A stretch of DNA of 64,000 nucleotides from Streptomyces sp. S465 (lineage in GTDB: Bacteria > Actinomycetota > Actinomycetes > Streptomycetales > Streptomycetaceae): assembly GCF_026898115.1 (NCBI RefSeq), contig NZ_CP114036.1, forward strand, positions 7,372,001 through 7,436,000, in the 5' to 3' direction. Position 1 is the stretch's first letter, and the number at the start of each line of letters is the position of its first letter. Positions 33,366 to 42,070 of the stretch are shown here, one piece after another. The notes under the pieces were generated by a model. The model was not told where the DNA came from. It saw only the letters and a program-made list of their open reading frames with translations, and did not search any database. The position numbers and the translations under genes are program-made.

Positions 33366-34910
33366 ATGGCACCCACCCTCACCCTCAAACCCGGAACCGC
33401 CTGGGACGACGCCTGGCAGCGCTGCCTGGCCCTCGCCCCCGAGGCATTCCAGGACGACCGAGTCCTCAACCTCTGGGACGGCACCTGGCACCGCGACGGC
33501 CGGGCCCTCCCCGCCACCACCCCCGTCGACGGCACCCCGATCGCGGGCCCGCCCCGGCTCGACGCCACCACCGCCCACCAGGCCGTACGCGCCTCCCTCG
33601 ACCAGCACCGCCGCTGGCGCCACATCGCCCTCCCGGAGCGCCGGGCGCGGGTGGCCGCCACCCTCGACGCCCTCGCCGAACACCGTGAGCTGCTCGCCCT
33701 CCTCCTGGTGTGGGAGATCGGCAAACCCTGGCGGCTGGCCCAGGCCGATGTGGACCGGGCCATCGACGGCGTCCGCTGGTACGTGGGGGAGATCGACCGC
33801 ATGACCGAGGGCCGCGCCCCGCTGCCCGGCCCGGTCTCCAACATCGCCAGCTGGAACTACCCGATGAGCGTCCTCGCCCACGCCATGCTCGTCCAGGCAC
33901 TGGCCGGCAACGCCGTCATCGCCAAGACCCCGACCGACGGCGGACTGGCCTGCCTCACCCTCGCCTGCGCGCTCGCCGCCCGCGAGGGCATCCCGGTCAC
34001 CCTCGTCAGCGGCAGCGGCGGTGAGCTCTCCGAGGCCCTGGTCCGCTCGCCCGAGATCGGCTGCGTCTCCTTCGTCGGCGGCCGCGACACCGGCGCCCGG
34101 GTCGCCACCGCCGTCGCCGACCTCGGCAAACGCCACATCCTGGAACAGGAGGGGCTCAACGCCTGGGGCATCTGGAACTACACCGACTGGGACGCCCTCG
34201 CTCCGCTGATCCGCAAGACCTTCGACTACGGCAAGCAGCGCTGCACGGCCTATCCGCGCTTCGTCATCCAGCGCTCGTCCTTCGACGCCTTCCTGTCCGT
34301 CTACCTCCCGGCGGTGCGCGCCATCCGCGTGGGCCACCCGCTGGCGGTGGAGAACCCCTCCGACCACCTCCCCGACCTGGACTTCGGCCCCCTGATCAAC
34401 GCGGCCAAGGCCAAGGAGCTGAGCGATCAGGTGGCCGAGGCCATCGACCGCGGCGCCGTCCCCCTCCACCGCGGCGACCTCGCCGACGGCCACTTCCTCC
34501 CCGGCCAGGACCTCTCCGCGTACGCCGCCCCCGTCACCCTCCTCAACCCGCCCTCGACCTCCCCGCTGCACCACGCCGAGCCCTTCGGCCCGGTCGACAC
34601 CCTCGTCCTGGTCGACACCGAGGCCGAGCTGCTCGCCGCCATGAACGCCAGCAACGGCGCCCTCGTCGCCACCCTCTCCTGCGACGACCCGGCCACCTTC
34701 GACCGCCTGGCCCCCCAGATCCGGGCCTTCAAAACCGGCCACGGCACCCCCCGCTCCCGCGGCGACCGCGCCGAACTCTTCGGCGGCTTCGGCGCCTCCT
34801 GGCGCGGCGCCTTCGTCGGCGGCGACCTGCTGGTCCGCGCCGTCACCGAGGGCCCCGAGCCCGAGCGCCTCCCCGGCAACTTCCCCGACTACCAGCTGCT
34901 GCCCGACTGA
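33366..34910 (+). CDS. Aldehyde dehydrogenase family protein
   Basis: 514 residues from ATG 33366 behind GGAG. ALDH fold: PVSNIASWNYPMSVLAHAML, LAGNAVIAKTPTDGGLACL (NAD-binding Lys), VSFVGGRDTGARVATAV, KRHILEQEGLNAWGIWN with the general-base Glu, FDYGKQRCTAYPRFVIQ with the catalytic Cys, HAEPFGPVDTLVLVD. The usual ELGG is EQEG here, so it belongs to a divergent subgroup. It stands alone between the oxalate genes and a tRNA; the substrate is unknown. Confidence 0.9.
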   Translation: MAPTLTLKPGTAWDDAWQRCLALAPEAFQDDRVLNLWDGTWHRDGRALPATTPVDGTPIAGPPRLDATTAHQAVRASLDQHRRWRHIALPERRARVAATLDALAEHRELLALLLVWEIGKPWRLAQADVDRAIDGVRWYVGEIDRMTEGRAPLPGPVSNIASWNYPMSVLAHAMLVQALAGNAVIAKTPTDGGLACLTLACALAAREGIPVTLVSGSGGELSEALVRSPEIGCVSFVGGRDTGARVATAVADLGKRHILEQEGLNAWGIWNYTDWDALAPLIRKTFDYGKQRCTAYPRFVIQRSSFDAFLSVYLPAVRAIRVGHPLAVENPSDHLPDLDFGPLINAAKAKELSDQVAEAIDRGAVPLHRGDLADGHFLPGQDLSAYAAPVTLLNPPSTSPLHHAEPFGPVDTLVLVDTEAELLAAMNASNGALVATLSCDDPATFDRLAPQIRAFKTGHGTPRSRGDRAELFGGFGASWRGAFVGGDLLVRAVTEGPEPERLPGNFPDYQLLPD

Positions 34911-34920
34911 TCACCCACCG

Positions 34921-34961
34921 TGCCCATCCCCGCGTCTCCCCAGGTGAGCGCGGGTATGGGC
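34921..34961 (+). terminator. Hairpin after the aldehyde dehydrogenase gene
   Basis: TGCCCATCCCCGCG (34921-34934) pairs with CGCGGGTATGGGC (34949-34961) with one mismatch. It directly follows the ALDH stop and precedes the tRNA promoter region, where TATCGT at about 35001 could be a -10 box. Confidence 0.55.
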
Positions 34962-35044
34962 GGGCGGCATACGCAGGTGAAACGCACTCCGAAACCTTGG
35001 TATCGTTGTGCCTGTCACCGCGGCCCACCGCGGGGACACACCTG

Positions 35045-35129
35045 GTCCGGGTGGCGGAATGGCAGACGCGCTAGCTTGAGGTGCTAGTGCCCTTTATCGG
35101 GCGTGGGGGTTCAAGTCCCCCCTCGGACA
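35045..35129 (+). tRNA. tRNA-Leu(GAG)
   Basis: 85 nt. The acceptor stem GTCCGGG pairs with CTCGGAC (discriminator A, CCA not encoded). D arm: TGGCGGAATGGCAGACGCG. Anticodon stem CTAGC/GCTAG has loop TTGAGGT, giving anticodon GAG (reads CUC/CUU). The long variable arm TGCCCTTTATCGGGCG is typical of class II tRNA-Leu. T arm: GGGGGTTCAAGTCCCCC. Its 3' end overlaps the end of the recombinase gene on the other strand, so it is the integration site of the element that follows. Confidence 0.97.
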
Positions 35130-36779
35130 CGTTCTTACGTACACGGATGAAGCGGGTTGTGACTCAACGGTCACAACCCGCTTCTTCATGTTGTAGGTGA
35201 GCGTGAGGCCGAAAGCCTGGTAGAGAGGGGCTTTGCGGTCGGCGGGGGCGGTGAGAAGCCGGTCGGTGAGGTCACCGAGGTCTTTGATCATGCCGTGGAT
35301 CTGTTCGTCGGTGAGCACGGTGCGCCGGGCTGCGCTGGCAGCGATGAGCTGTTCTTGCGCGGCGGCTTTGTCGGCCTCGGCCTGACTGATCCAGCCGGCC
35401 ACGGTTGTGGGGTTGGCTCCGGCGTCGAGTGCCGCGCGGTATTGGTTCAGTCGCCGGTCGCAGTCGGTAATGGTGCGGCGGGCGGCCTCGAGGCCGGGCA
35501 AGGGGGTGGCTGCTGTCCGCTGGGATCGCTGCATGGCCTGCAGTGTGGTCTTCAGCTGCCCGGGGGCGAAGGCCTGTGCGATCCACCGGTCGAGTTCCGG
35601 GAGGATGACGGCCTCCCGGATGTAGACGGTGAGCGGGTGGTCGAGGGTGCCGCTCTTGGCGTATTCGTACGGGTAGCGACAGCGGTAGTGGGGGTGGCCG
35701 TGGTTGAAGGTGCCCTGCATCTTGCGGTCGCACAGGGAGCAGCGGATGAGTCCGCGCAGGGCATAGGTGCGTGGTGTGGTGCGGGGGCTGCGTTCTGCGG
35801 GGTGGTGCTGGCGGCGGTCAAGCCTCCTGGCTTGAGCGCGGGTGAAGGTGTTCTTGCTGATCAGGGGTTCGTGGACGGGCTTGGCGGACCAGACCCACTG
35901 TTCGGGGGTGTTCCATGTTTGTTGGGTGCGGTGCCCCAAGGTGACATCGTCGATGTCGAGAAGGACTTCCTGCTTGCGTTGTTTGTTCCATACCTCGTGG
36001 CCGGTGTAGCGGGGGTTGATGAGGATGGCGCGGACGGCGTTCTTGGACCAGGCGCGGCCGTCGCGGTGCGGATTGCGGGCGCGGTCGTGGGCTGAGGGGC
36101 AGGGGATGTTGTCGCGGGTCAAGCCTTCGGCGATGGCGTACAGGCCCGTTCCGCGAAGGTACTCGGTGAAGATGCGGACCACGATGGGCGCGCTGACGGG
36201 GTCGGGTTCGAGACGGTGGAGGCGTTTGCCGTCGGCGGCCTTGGCCGGGTTGGGGTGTGGGCCGGCGTCGGCGAGCCGGTAGCCGTATGGGGGTCTGCCG
36301 CCGAGGTAGCGGCCTTCGATCTTGGCTTGAGAGCCCATGGCGGTGCGTACGCGGATCTTGACCCGGTTGCGTTCGCCTTTGCTCATGCCGCCGAAGACGG
36401 ACATGACGAGGTCGTGGGCTTCGTTGTCGGGGTCGATCGGCCCGCCGATTTCGGGAACCCAAAGAGGGACGTTGAAGTGGGTGAACAGGGGGAAGGTATT
36501 GCCGAACTGGTTGCCGTAGAAGGTGCGCTGGGGTTCTCCGATTACGACCGCGTCGAAGCCGCGGTGGGGGTCGCGCAGGGCTGTGAGGAGGGCAGCGGCC
36601 TGAGGGCGGCGTTTCCACGGCAGCGCACGGGAGTGCCCGGAATCGAAGTACTCGGCGACGATCTCGCCTCCGGCGGGTTCGATGAGAGCGCGGGCGCGGG
36701 TGAGCTGCCAGTTGCGGGAGGCCTCCGGGTCCTGGAGGTCCTCGGTGGAGCAGCGTCCGGCGAAGGCGAAACGGGGCAT
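35094..36779 (-). CDS. Large serine recombinase (integrase) at tRNA-Leu
   Basis: 561 residues. The resolvase domain starts MPRFAFAGRCSTEDLQDPEA with nucleophile Ser11 and has GFDAVVIGEPQRTF and the MSKGERNRVKIRVRTAM helix. The recombinase domain follows (GGRPPYGYRL, GRAWSKNAVRAILINPRYTG), then a zinc ribbon (RCSLCDRKMQGTF ... YRCRYP) and a coiled coil (LEAARRTITDCDRRLNQYRA). The last codons, RTCPRGDLNPHAR, are read from the tRNA 3' end, the usual layout of elements integrated at that site. GAGGAAG precedes ATG 36779. All key residues are intact, so the enzyme may still work. Confidence 0.93.
   Translation of the reverse strand: MPRFAFAGRCSTEDLQDPEASRNWQLTRARALIEPAGGEIVAEYFDSGHSRALPWKRRPQAAALLTALRDPHRGFDAVVIGEPQRTFYGNQFGNTFPLFTHFNVPLWVPEIGGPIDPDNEAHDLVMSVFGGMSKGERNRVKIRVRTAMGSQAKIEGRYLGGRPPYGYRLADAGPHPNPAKAADGKRLHRLEPDPVSAPIVVRIFTEYLRGTGLYAIAEGLTRDNIPCPSAHDRARNPHRDGRAWSKNAVRAILINPRYTGHEVWNKQRKQEVLLDIDDVTLGHRTQQTWNTPEQWVWSAKPVHEPLISKNTFTRAQARRLDRRQHHPAERSPRTTPRTYALRGLIRCSLCDRKMQGTFNHGHPHYRCRYPYEYAKSGTLDHPLTVYIREAVILPELDRWIAQAFAPGQLKTTLQAMQRSQRTAATPLPGLEAARRTITDCDRRLNQYRAALDAGANPTTVAGWISQAEADKAAAQEQLIAASAARRTVLTDEQIHGMIKDLGDLTDRLLTAPADRKAPLYQAFGLTLTYNMKKRVVTVESQPASSVYVRTCPRGDLNPHAR
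35149..35184 (+). terminator. Terminator of tRNA-Leu
   Basis: GAAGCGGGTTGTGAC (35149-35163), loop TCAACG, GTCACAACCCGCTTC (35170-35184): a perfect 15-bp stem followed by TTCAT. It lies inside the 3' coding end of the recombinase gene, so this stretch serves as tRNA terminator on one strand and as codons on the other. Confidence 0.75.
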
Positions 36780-36894
36780 GGGCCGTCTTCCTCGGGATCA
36801 CTTGGTGTGCACAGTGGACGGTGGTCGTCCGTCGTAGCTCCGGCTCGGCCTGGAGGGCCAGCCGTCCACCGTGTCTTCGCCCGGTCGTGGATAG

Positions 36895-37110
36895 TCAGCT
36901 CTTCTGATGAACGGTGCGGTGGTGTTGGTGCTCGTCCTGGATGAAGGCCAACAGCGCTTCAGCGGCATGCTGTGTGAGCGGCACAGGACCGCTCGGGAGG
37001 ATCACGGTCACCTCGGGCGGCTCATCCGCTTCCTGGGCCTGGCGCACTGCTGCTGGGGAGCTTGGGGTGGTAGCGGCTGGTGTCATGGCATGCCCGCTTC
37101 GCGCGTTCAC
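36895..37110 (-). CDS. Small conserved-looking protein of the element, unknown function
   Basis: 71 residues from GTG 37110, which overlaps the methyltransferase stop (GTGA) and has GAGAAGG upstream; ATG 37086 is a second option. The sequence PPEVTVILPSGPVPLTQHAAE ALLAFIQDEHQHHRTV suggests one beta hairpin and one helix. I do not recognise the family. It sits between the methyltransferase remnant and the recombinase on the same strand and was probably co-transcribed with them; it might be a directionality or accessory factor, which is a guess. 36780-36894 shows nothing clear. Confidence 0.6.
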   Translation of the reverse strand: MNARSGHAMTPAATTPSSPAAVRQAQEADEPPEVTVILPSGPVPLTQHAAEALLAFIQDEHQHHRTVHQKS

Positions 37111-37715
37111 AGCCTTCTCTCCCGATGGGATCGGGGGTAGTGGCAGCGCTCGGTCCCGGCTTGCCGCTCCCGGCGGTCGCACAGCGGCCGGGAGGCGGCT
37201 GAGGGCTTCTTGGGGCGGGTGAAGATGAGGACGTCCTCGTGCTGTACGAGGTGGAGGGGGATTCCTTGGCGGCGGGCGTCGCGGACGTTCTTCAGCTGGA
37301 AGAACGAAGGACGGGCAATGAGCCGACCGTCGCGGATGCCGGCGAGGAGAGCCACACAGCGCTCTTCCGGGATCAGTCCGGCGGCTTGCCCGGCGGCCAG
37401 GACAGCGGAGGGCAGGTCGATGAGCTCGCCGTGGGTGCGCCAGGGTCGGGTGGTGACGACGACGGTGCCGCCCGGGCGCAGCACCGCTCGGCACTGAGTG
37501 AGGATCTTGGTGAAGCCGTCCAGGAGCTGGTCGGTGGAGACGTGGGCGAGGTTGTGCGGGTCGCGGCCGTATCGGTAGTCGGTTGTGACCACGCCGCGCT
37601 CGCCGGTTTCGCTCGTGCAGTGGACCCGGCCATGGGCCGATCGTCCGTATGGCGGTGAGGTGACCACCAGCGCGACTTTGGCCGAGACATCTCCCCACGA
37701 GGAGGGTTGATCATC
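37107..37715 (-). pseudogene. DNA methyltransferase, 5' truncated
   Basis: The last 195 or so residues of an N4/N6-adenine-type DNA methylase: VSAKVALVVTSPPYGRSAHG carries the catalytic (S/T)PPY motif IV, followed by LLDGF-like STDQLLDGFTKILTQCRAVL, RPGGTVVVTTRPWRTHGELI, FFQLKNVRDARRQG and HEDVLIFTRP. Homology stops just upstream of the SPPY motif near 37700, about 60 bp before the IS end, so the N-terminal part with the SAM-binding FxGxG motif is missing. I did not find it on the far side of the IS. Not functional as it stands. Confidence 0.8.
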
Positions 37716-37739
37716 TTGGCTCGATGCGGAGCGTGCGTG

Positions 37740-37783
37740 ACGTCGGCCTTCAAGACCCGGTTGCGGTCTTGAAAGGCCGACGT
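37740..37783. repeat. Long hairpin at the left end of the IS
   Basis: ACGTCGGCCTTCAAGACC (37740-37757) and GGTCTTGAAAGGCCGACGT (37765-37783) pair over 18 bp with one bulged A, around loop CGGTTGC. The right arm merges into the IS terminal repeat. Members of the IS1182 family are known to insert in terminator-like palindromes, so this may be the target stem-loop or the end of the element. Confidence 0.6.
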
Positions 37784-39507
37784 TGTCGTTTGGGGTGGGT
37801 GGCGGGTGTCGATGCAGCCGAGCGGGCCGGGCGAGATCCCGGCGGAGACAGTGCGCGTGGCGCGGGCCGCGTTCCCGAAAGGGAGCCTGGCGATCCGGGT
37901 CCGGGACGAGCTGGGGGTGCTGTTCACCGACGCGCAGTTCGCGGATCTGTTCCCGGCGCGGGGAAAACCCGCCTGGTCGCCGGGCCGGCTGGCACTTGTG
38001 CTGGTGTTGCAGTTCGTGGAGGGGCTGACTGACCGGCAGGCTGCCGAGGCAGTGCGGGCGAGGATTGCCTTCAAGTACGCGATTGGGCTCGAACTGGGTG
38101 ATCCGGGCTTCGATTTCTCGGTCCTGTCGGAGTTCCGGGACCGTCTGATCGAGGCTGAGGCCGGACGGCGGGTTCTGGATGGCATCCTGGCCGCGGCTGG
38201 GGAGAAACGGCTGCTCAAGAGCGCGGGCCGGGCCCGCACCGACTCCACGCACGTGCTGTCCGCGGCCCGTGAGCTGTGCTGGCTGGAGAAGGTCGCAGAG
38301 ACACTGCGGTCAGCATTGAACGCGCTGGCAAAGGCGGCCCCCGACTGGCTGGCTGACATCGCTGAACCGGAGTGGTTCAAGCACTACTCGACGAGGGCCG
38401 AGGACTCCCGGTTTCCCCAGGCCCGCACGAAGCGGGACGAGGTGGGCCTGCGAATCGGCAGGGACGGGACACGGCTGCTTGAGGCCGTCCTCTCATCGGC
38501 GGCGCCCGGAGATCTGCGGGATCTGCCTGAGGTCGAGATCCTGCGGCAGATGTGGGTTCAAAACTTCCACCTGGTCGACGGCGAGGTGATGCGCCGGGGC
38601 CCAAAAGACCGGCCGCCAGGCGCAATGCGCCTGGTCACCCCCTATGACATCGAAGCGCGTGGCAGCGTCAAACGCGACACCCTCTGGCACGGTTACAAGG
38701 TCCATCTCACCGAGACTTGCGAGCCCGACGTCCCGAACCTGATCACGAACGTAGTCACCACCGCCGCCACCGTTTCCGATGACCGCATGGCGGCAGTCGT
38801 CCACGCAGGTTTGGCCGAGCGGGGTCTGCTTCCGCGTGAGCACTGGGTCGACACCGGATACGCCAACGCCGCAGCCATGACGGACGCCCGTGATCACGGC
38901 GTCGCACTGCACGGACCGCTCAAGTCGGTGACCAGTTCGCAGGCCCGAACAAGAACCGCCTACGGCCAGGACGCCTTCATCGTCGACTGGGACAACCAGC
39001 GTGTGACCTGCCCCAACGGGCGCACCAGCACCAGCTGGCGGGAAGACCGTTCCCAGCACGGTCTCGCGGTGGTCCGGGCCCAGTTCCGCGTGCGTGACTG
39101 CCGGCCATGTCCCGTCGTGCACGACTGCGTCCCGGCCCTGAAGGCCAAGGGCCGGGCCATCACCCTGCGGCCGCAGCAGGCCCACCAGGAACTCCAGCAG
39201 GCCCGCGCCCTACAGCAGACCGAAGAGTGGAAGGACCGTTACAAGATCCGCGCCGGGGTCGAAGGAACCTTCTCCCAGGGCGTGAACCGCTGCGGACTCC
39301 GCAGATCCCGCTACCGGGGTCTGCCCAAGACCAGTCTCCAGCACCAGCTCATTGGCGCTGCGATCAATCTCGCCCGCATCGACGCTCACCTCACCGACAC
39401 ACCACGAGCCTCTACGCGCACCAGCCACTTCGCGACACTCGACCCCGCCGAGCCGATGCTCAGCGGGGCCGAGTAGCGCCACCCCCGAATTCGCCAACAG
39501 CGTCGGC
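37776..39507 (+). mobile_element. IS1182-family insertion sequence
   Basis: About 1.73 kb. Ends proposed from an imperfect inverted repeat: GCCGACGTTGTCG at 37776-37788 and CAACAGCGTCGGC at 39495-39507 (11 of 13 pairs). Near each end there is also GGGGTGG (left) and CCACCCCC (right). No target duplication is visible, which is common when the target is palindromic. It holds one transposase gene and lies between the methyltransferase remnant and a small truncated gene. Confidence 0.75.
37806..39476 (+). CDS. IS1182-family transposase
   Basis: 556 residues. N-terminal DUF772-type part: MSMQPSGPGEIPAETVRVAR, LFTDAQFADLFPARGKPAWS and LVLQFVEGLTDRQAAEAVRA. DDE catalytic part: LLKSAGRARTDSTHVLSAAR (first Asp), EHWVDTGYANAAAMTDARDH (second Asp), and RAGVEGTFSQGVNRCGLRRS (Glu). 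A cysteine motif with CRPCPVVHDC lies in the insertion domain. Full length, no frame break, so probably active. GTG/ATG alternatives exist at the start; no clear ribosome site. Confidence 0.93.
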   Translation: MSMQPSGPGEIPAETVRVARAAFPKGSLAIRVRDELGVLFTDAQFADLFPARGKPAWSPGRLALVLVLQFVEGLTDRQAAEAVRARIAFKYAIGLELGDPGFDFSVLSEFRDRLIEAEAGRRVLDGILAAAGEKRLLKSAGRARTDSTHVLSAARELCWLEKVAETLRSALNALAKAAPDWLADIAEPEWFKHYSTRAEDSRFPQARTKRDEVGLRIGRDGTRLLEAVLSSAAPGDLRDLPEVEILRQMWVQNFHLVDGEVMRRGPKDRPPGAMRLVTPYDIEARGSVKRDTLWHGYKVHLTETCEPDVPNLITNVVTTAATVSDDRMAAVVHAGLAERGLLPREHWVDTGYANAAAMTDARDHGVALHGPLKSVTSSQARTRTAYGQDAFIVDWDNQRVTCPNGRTSTSWREDRSQHGLAVVRAQFRVRDCRPCPVVHDCVPALKAKGRAITLRPQQAHQELQQARALQQTEEWKDRYKIRAGVEGTFSQGVNRCGLRRSRYRGLPKTSLQHQLIGAAINLARIDAHLTDTPRASTRTSHFATLDPAEPMLSGAE

Positions 39508-39741
39508 GTGGAACCCAGGGCGGGGCGTCGTTCTTCGTATCGGAGGGCGGTCGGGCGGCTTGCACCAGCCTGACCCGTTTGCAGCGGTGGCCTCGGCCCA
39601 CAGCACGAGCAGCCGCGTGTAATCCTCGGTCCGCCGCTTGTCGGCGGGCTCGTCCATGAAAAGTCGGATACGGCGGTTGATCTTCGCCAGAGCAGGGGAC
39701 ATCGCACGGCCGTGAGGCCGGAAAACGGTGGGCATGCGCAT
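39508..39741 (-). pseudogene. Small protein cut by the IS
   Basis: The frame from ATG 39741 gives MRMPTVFRPHGRAMSPALAK then INRRIRLFMDEPADKRRTED and YTRLLVLWAEATAANGSGW, a short helical protein of a kind often seen next to regulators in Streptomyces. After about residue 60 it runs into unrelated codons and then into the IS end. Either the C-terminus was lost or the original stop was removed. Function unknown. Confidence 0.5.
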
Positions 39742-39777
39742 ACCGTATGGGCCGGCACCGACATGGCCGGTCCGCGG

Positions 39778-40341
39778 TTACCCGGCAGTCTGGGGGAGTT
39801 CGAGGACCATCGCGTCGTAGAACGGCGCTTCCTCCCACGGGTGGGAGACGCCGACCTTGCGGTATCCCCACGTGGCGTACGCGGAATGTGCTGGCGCGGC
39901 CTCAGGCTCGGGGCGCATCGTAAGAGAGACGCGCTCCACGCTCAGCCCGTCGAGCAAGCGGGCATGGAGGCGAGCAGCGATGCCGCGGCGTCGCCATGGT
40001 TTTCGAACCGCGAGTTCGATGATCACGTAGGTGCGGGTGCCGTCCTCGCGCGTGAAATCCTGCGGTAGCGGATCCTGGACGGTCTGCCACCATCCTGTGT
40101 CGGCGGGTAGGAGGAAGCCGAAGGCGAAGCCCACCACCTCGTCGTCTCCGCTGTGAGCCAGGACGAGACGCATGCCGGGACGCTCAGCCTGTATCTGGTA
40201 GCGGTCGATGAACTCTTTGATGTCCCGTGGACCCTCACAGTACGGCGGCTCGGCGTAGACCTCCTCGTAAGCCGGCAGGAACGCGTCAAGCTGGGCTGAG
40301 GCCTCCCGGCCCTCGAACAGCTCGAACCTCACCTCGTGCAT
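39778..40341 (-). CDS. GNAT-family N-acetyltransferase
   Basis: 187 residues; ATG 40341 overlaps the stop of the regulator gene before it (GTG 40344 is an alternative). GNAT fold: YVIIELAVRKPWRRRGIAAR has the acetyl-CoA motif A (RRRGIA), preceded by EVVGFAFGFLLPADTG and followed by RPEPEAAPAHSAYATWGYRK. In Streptomyces a GNAT coupled to a TPR regulator is a common pair. Acceptor unknown. Confidence 0.9.
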   Translation of the reverse strand: MHEVRFELFEGREASAQLDAFLPAYEEVYAEPPYCEGPRDIKEFIDRYQIQAERPGMRLVLAHSGDDEVVGFAFGFLLPADTGWWQTVQDPLPQDFTREDGTRTYVIIELAVRKPWRRRGIAARLHARLLDGLSVERVSLTMRPEPEAAPAHSAYATWGYRKVGVSHPWEEAPFYDAMVLELPQTAG

Positions 40342-41490
40342 CACGCCGCACCCTTCGTGTGGGCGTACTCCGTCAACTGTGCAGCTGCCTGTTGAGTACT
40401 GGCGGCGTCGACAGTGCTGAGGAGGTCCCTCACCTCGGACAGTTTCCTCATCGCGCGCCCCGACTCGACCTCTTCCAAGTGTTCCAGGCTTTCCACGGCA
40501 TAGGCCGCACCCTCGTCGACCTCACCGGCCTTCACCAGTCCGCTCGCGAGCGTCATCCGATAGAGCGCGCGATTGCGGCCGTAGGCACTGTCCTGGCGCG
40601 CGATCGCGGCCTTCACGAAGTTCACCGCTGCCGGATAGTGCCCGATCTCCATGTAGTGAAGCCCTTGGCAGTAGTCCAATTCCGCAGGACCGTGGAACGC
40701 CGCCCACTCCGGTGAAGGCCGTCCGCTGTCTCGCTCGACCAGGCGCATCGATTGGGCCAGGGCCCTGTTCGCTGCCTTCTGGTCACCCATGAGAGAGAGG
40801 GCGCGGACCTCACGGACTCCGACAAGGGACTGAAGCATGGGGGAACCGTAGTGGGCGGCGCGGCCCTGGGCAGCGCGGGCGAGGTCGTACCCATCCCGAG
40901 GGCGGCCTTCGAAGCTGGCTTGCAGAGACAGGCCGGCCAGGACGAGGATTTCGAGGCTGTCGTCCCGGAGCATCGTGGCGATGGTCAGAGCTTCCCCCCA
41001 GTACTGACGAGCGATGTCCTGCTTGTCGGCGTCATAGGCCAGCCATGCACAGTGCTCGGCGGTTTCCCCCGCGAGGAGCTGAAGCTGACGGCCGAGTGTG
41101 TCCGGGTAGGTGCTGGTGTTGATGACACGGCGGACTCGACGCAGATGCCTGATCGTGAGGGACAGTACGTCGCCCCCGCCGTAGGCGTCGTCGAGCTGGT
41201 ACAGGGAGCGGAGGCCCTCGCGGAGTTCGAGGAGATGGGCAGTGCCGATAGCGCCATCTCGGCGTGGGGTAGATCGTGTCACCGGCTTGGGCAGCCCTGC
41301 GGCGGCTGCCAAGCCAATCGAGTCGTTGAGGAACACCCGTCGGTCCACGCTCGTGACGCCTTCCTGTGCGGGGAGGGGGGTGCTCCCCACGGTGGCACCC
41401 GGAGGTGGTCCAGGGAAACCCAGCTCCGCCGGGTTCACGCCGAACATGGCGTGAAGCACGCGCCAGGCCCGCAGACGGGGGGCAGGGGGT
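40341..41490 (-). pseudogene. XRE/TPR-type regulator lacking its DNA-binding domain
   Basis: Homology can be read from about 41490 (PRLRAWRVLHAMFGVNPAEL, the end of an HTH domain) to the stop at 40341. It includes a linker (SVDRRVFLNDSIGLAAAAGL) and about 300 residues of TPR-like helices (AWLAYDADKQDIARQYWGEA, LEILVLAGLSLQASFEGRPR, YCQGLHYMEIGHYPAAVNFV). GTG 41459 could still start a 372-residue protein, but the first helices of the HTH are gone, replaced by a second truncated regulator on the other strand. A remnant TPR protein might be made. Confidence 0.75.
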
Positions 41491-42070
41491 AACGGTTGTC
41501 GCCAGCGCGGTCATCCACACCGGACATGCCCTTCCGGGCTTCCTGCGCATCCCGGACTATCCGGTGGGTCTGATGGCCCAGCACTTCCGCGCCGAGCTGC
41601 AACTCCATGTCCCGCCACGCGCGCCACTGACCCCCGGCACCGGTGAGGATGTGACTCTGCTGCTGGACGAGTTGGGGTTGCACAGGCCCCTCGGCGACCC
41701 GGACGTGATGCCGGACCAGATCGCCCATCTCCAGCAGCTCACCAGCTCGCGGCAGGGACCGCGGATTCTGGTGGTGCCGCAGCGGGTCTTACCGCCCCGC
41801 GGCCTCCTGCTGTACCAGATGACACTCCACGGACACGAACTCGTCGCGGAGGAATGGGCCGACCTCGTCATCTACCACACCGGTGAGGCCCTGGAGCCCT
41901 GGCAGCACAGGCTGCGCGTCGCCATGGACGCCGCCGTGCCCCTCGATGAGGCAGCAGTGTGCGTGAACGAGAGGCGCGCCCCGGTTGAGGAGCAGGCCGC
42001 GGCACCCAGCCCTCCGGCGCGCCCTGAGAGCCGCCTGTACCTCGCCCCGGGAGGGGACGGAGTCCTGTGA
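41490..42070 (+). pseudogene. Scr1-like antitoxin/DUF5753 protein lacking its HTH
   Basis: From about 41490 the + frame gives VVASAVIHTGHALPGFLRIP, AQHFRAELQLHVPPRAPLTP, VMPDQIAHLQQLTSSRQGPR and EWADLVIYHTGEALEPWQHR, the effector half (DUF5753) of XRE regulators that pair with small DUF397 proteins. The N-terminal HTH of about 100 residues is missing and no start codon with a ribosome site is near. Its stop overlaps the next small gene (GTGA), so it was once the head of that operon. Confidence 0.7.

Noticed and set aside
36895..37698. 267-residue frame overlapping the methyltransferase remnant on the same strand
   Set aside because: Only its last 71 codons have a plausible start and coding character; the upstream part is a shifted frame of the methyltransferase.
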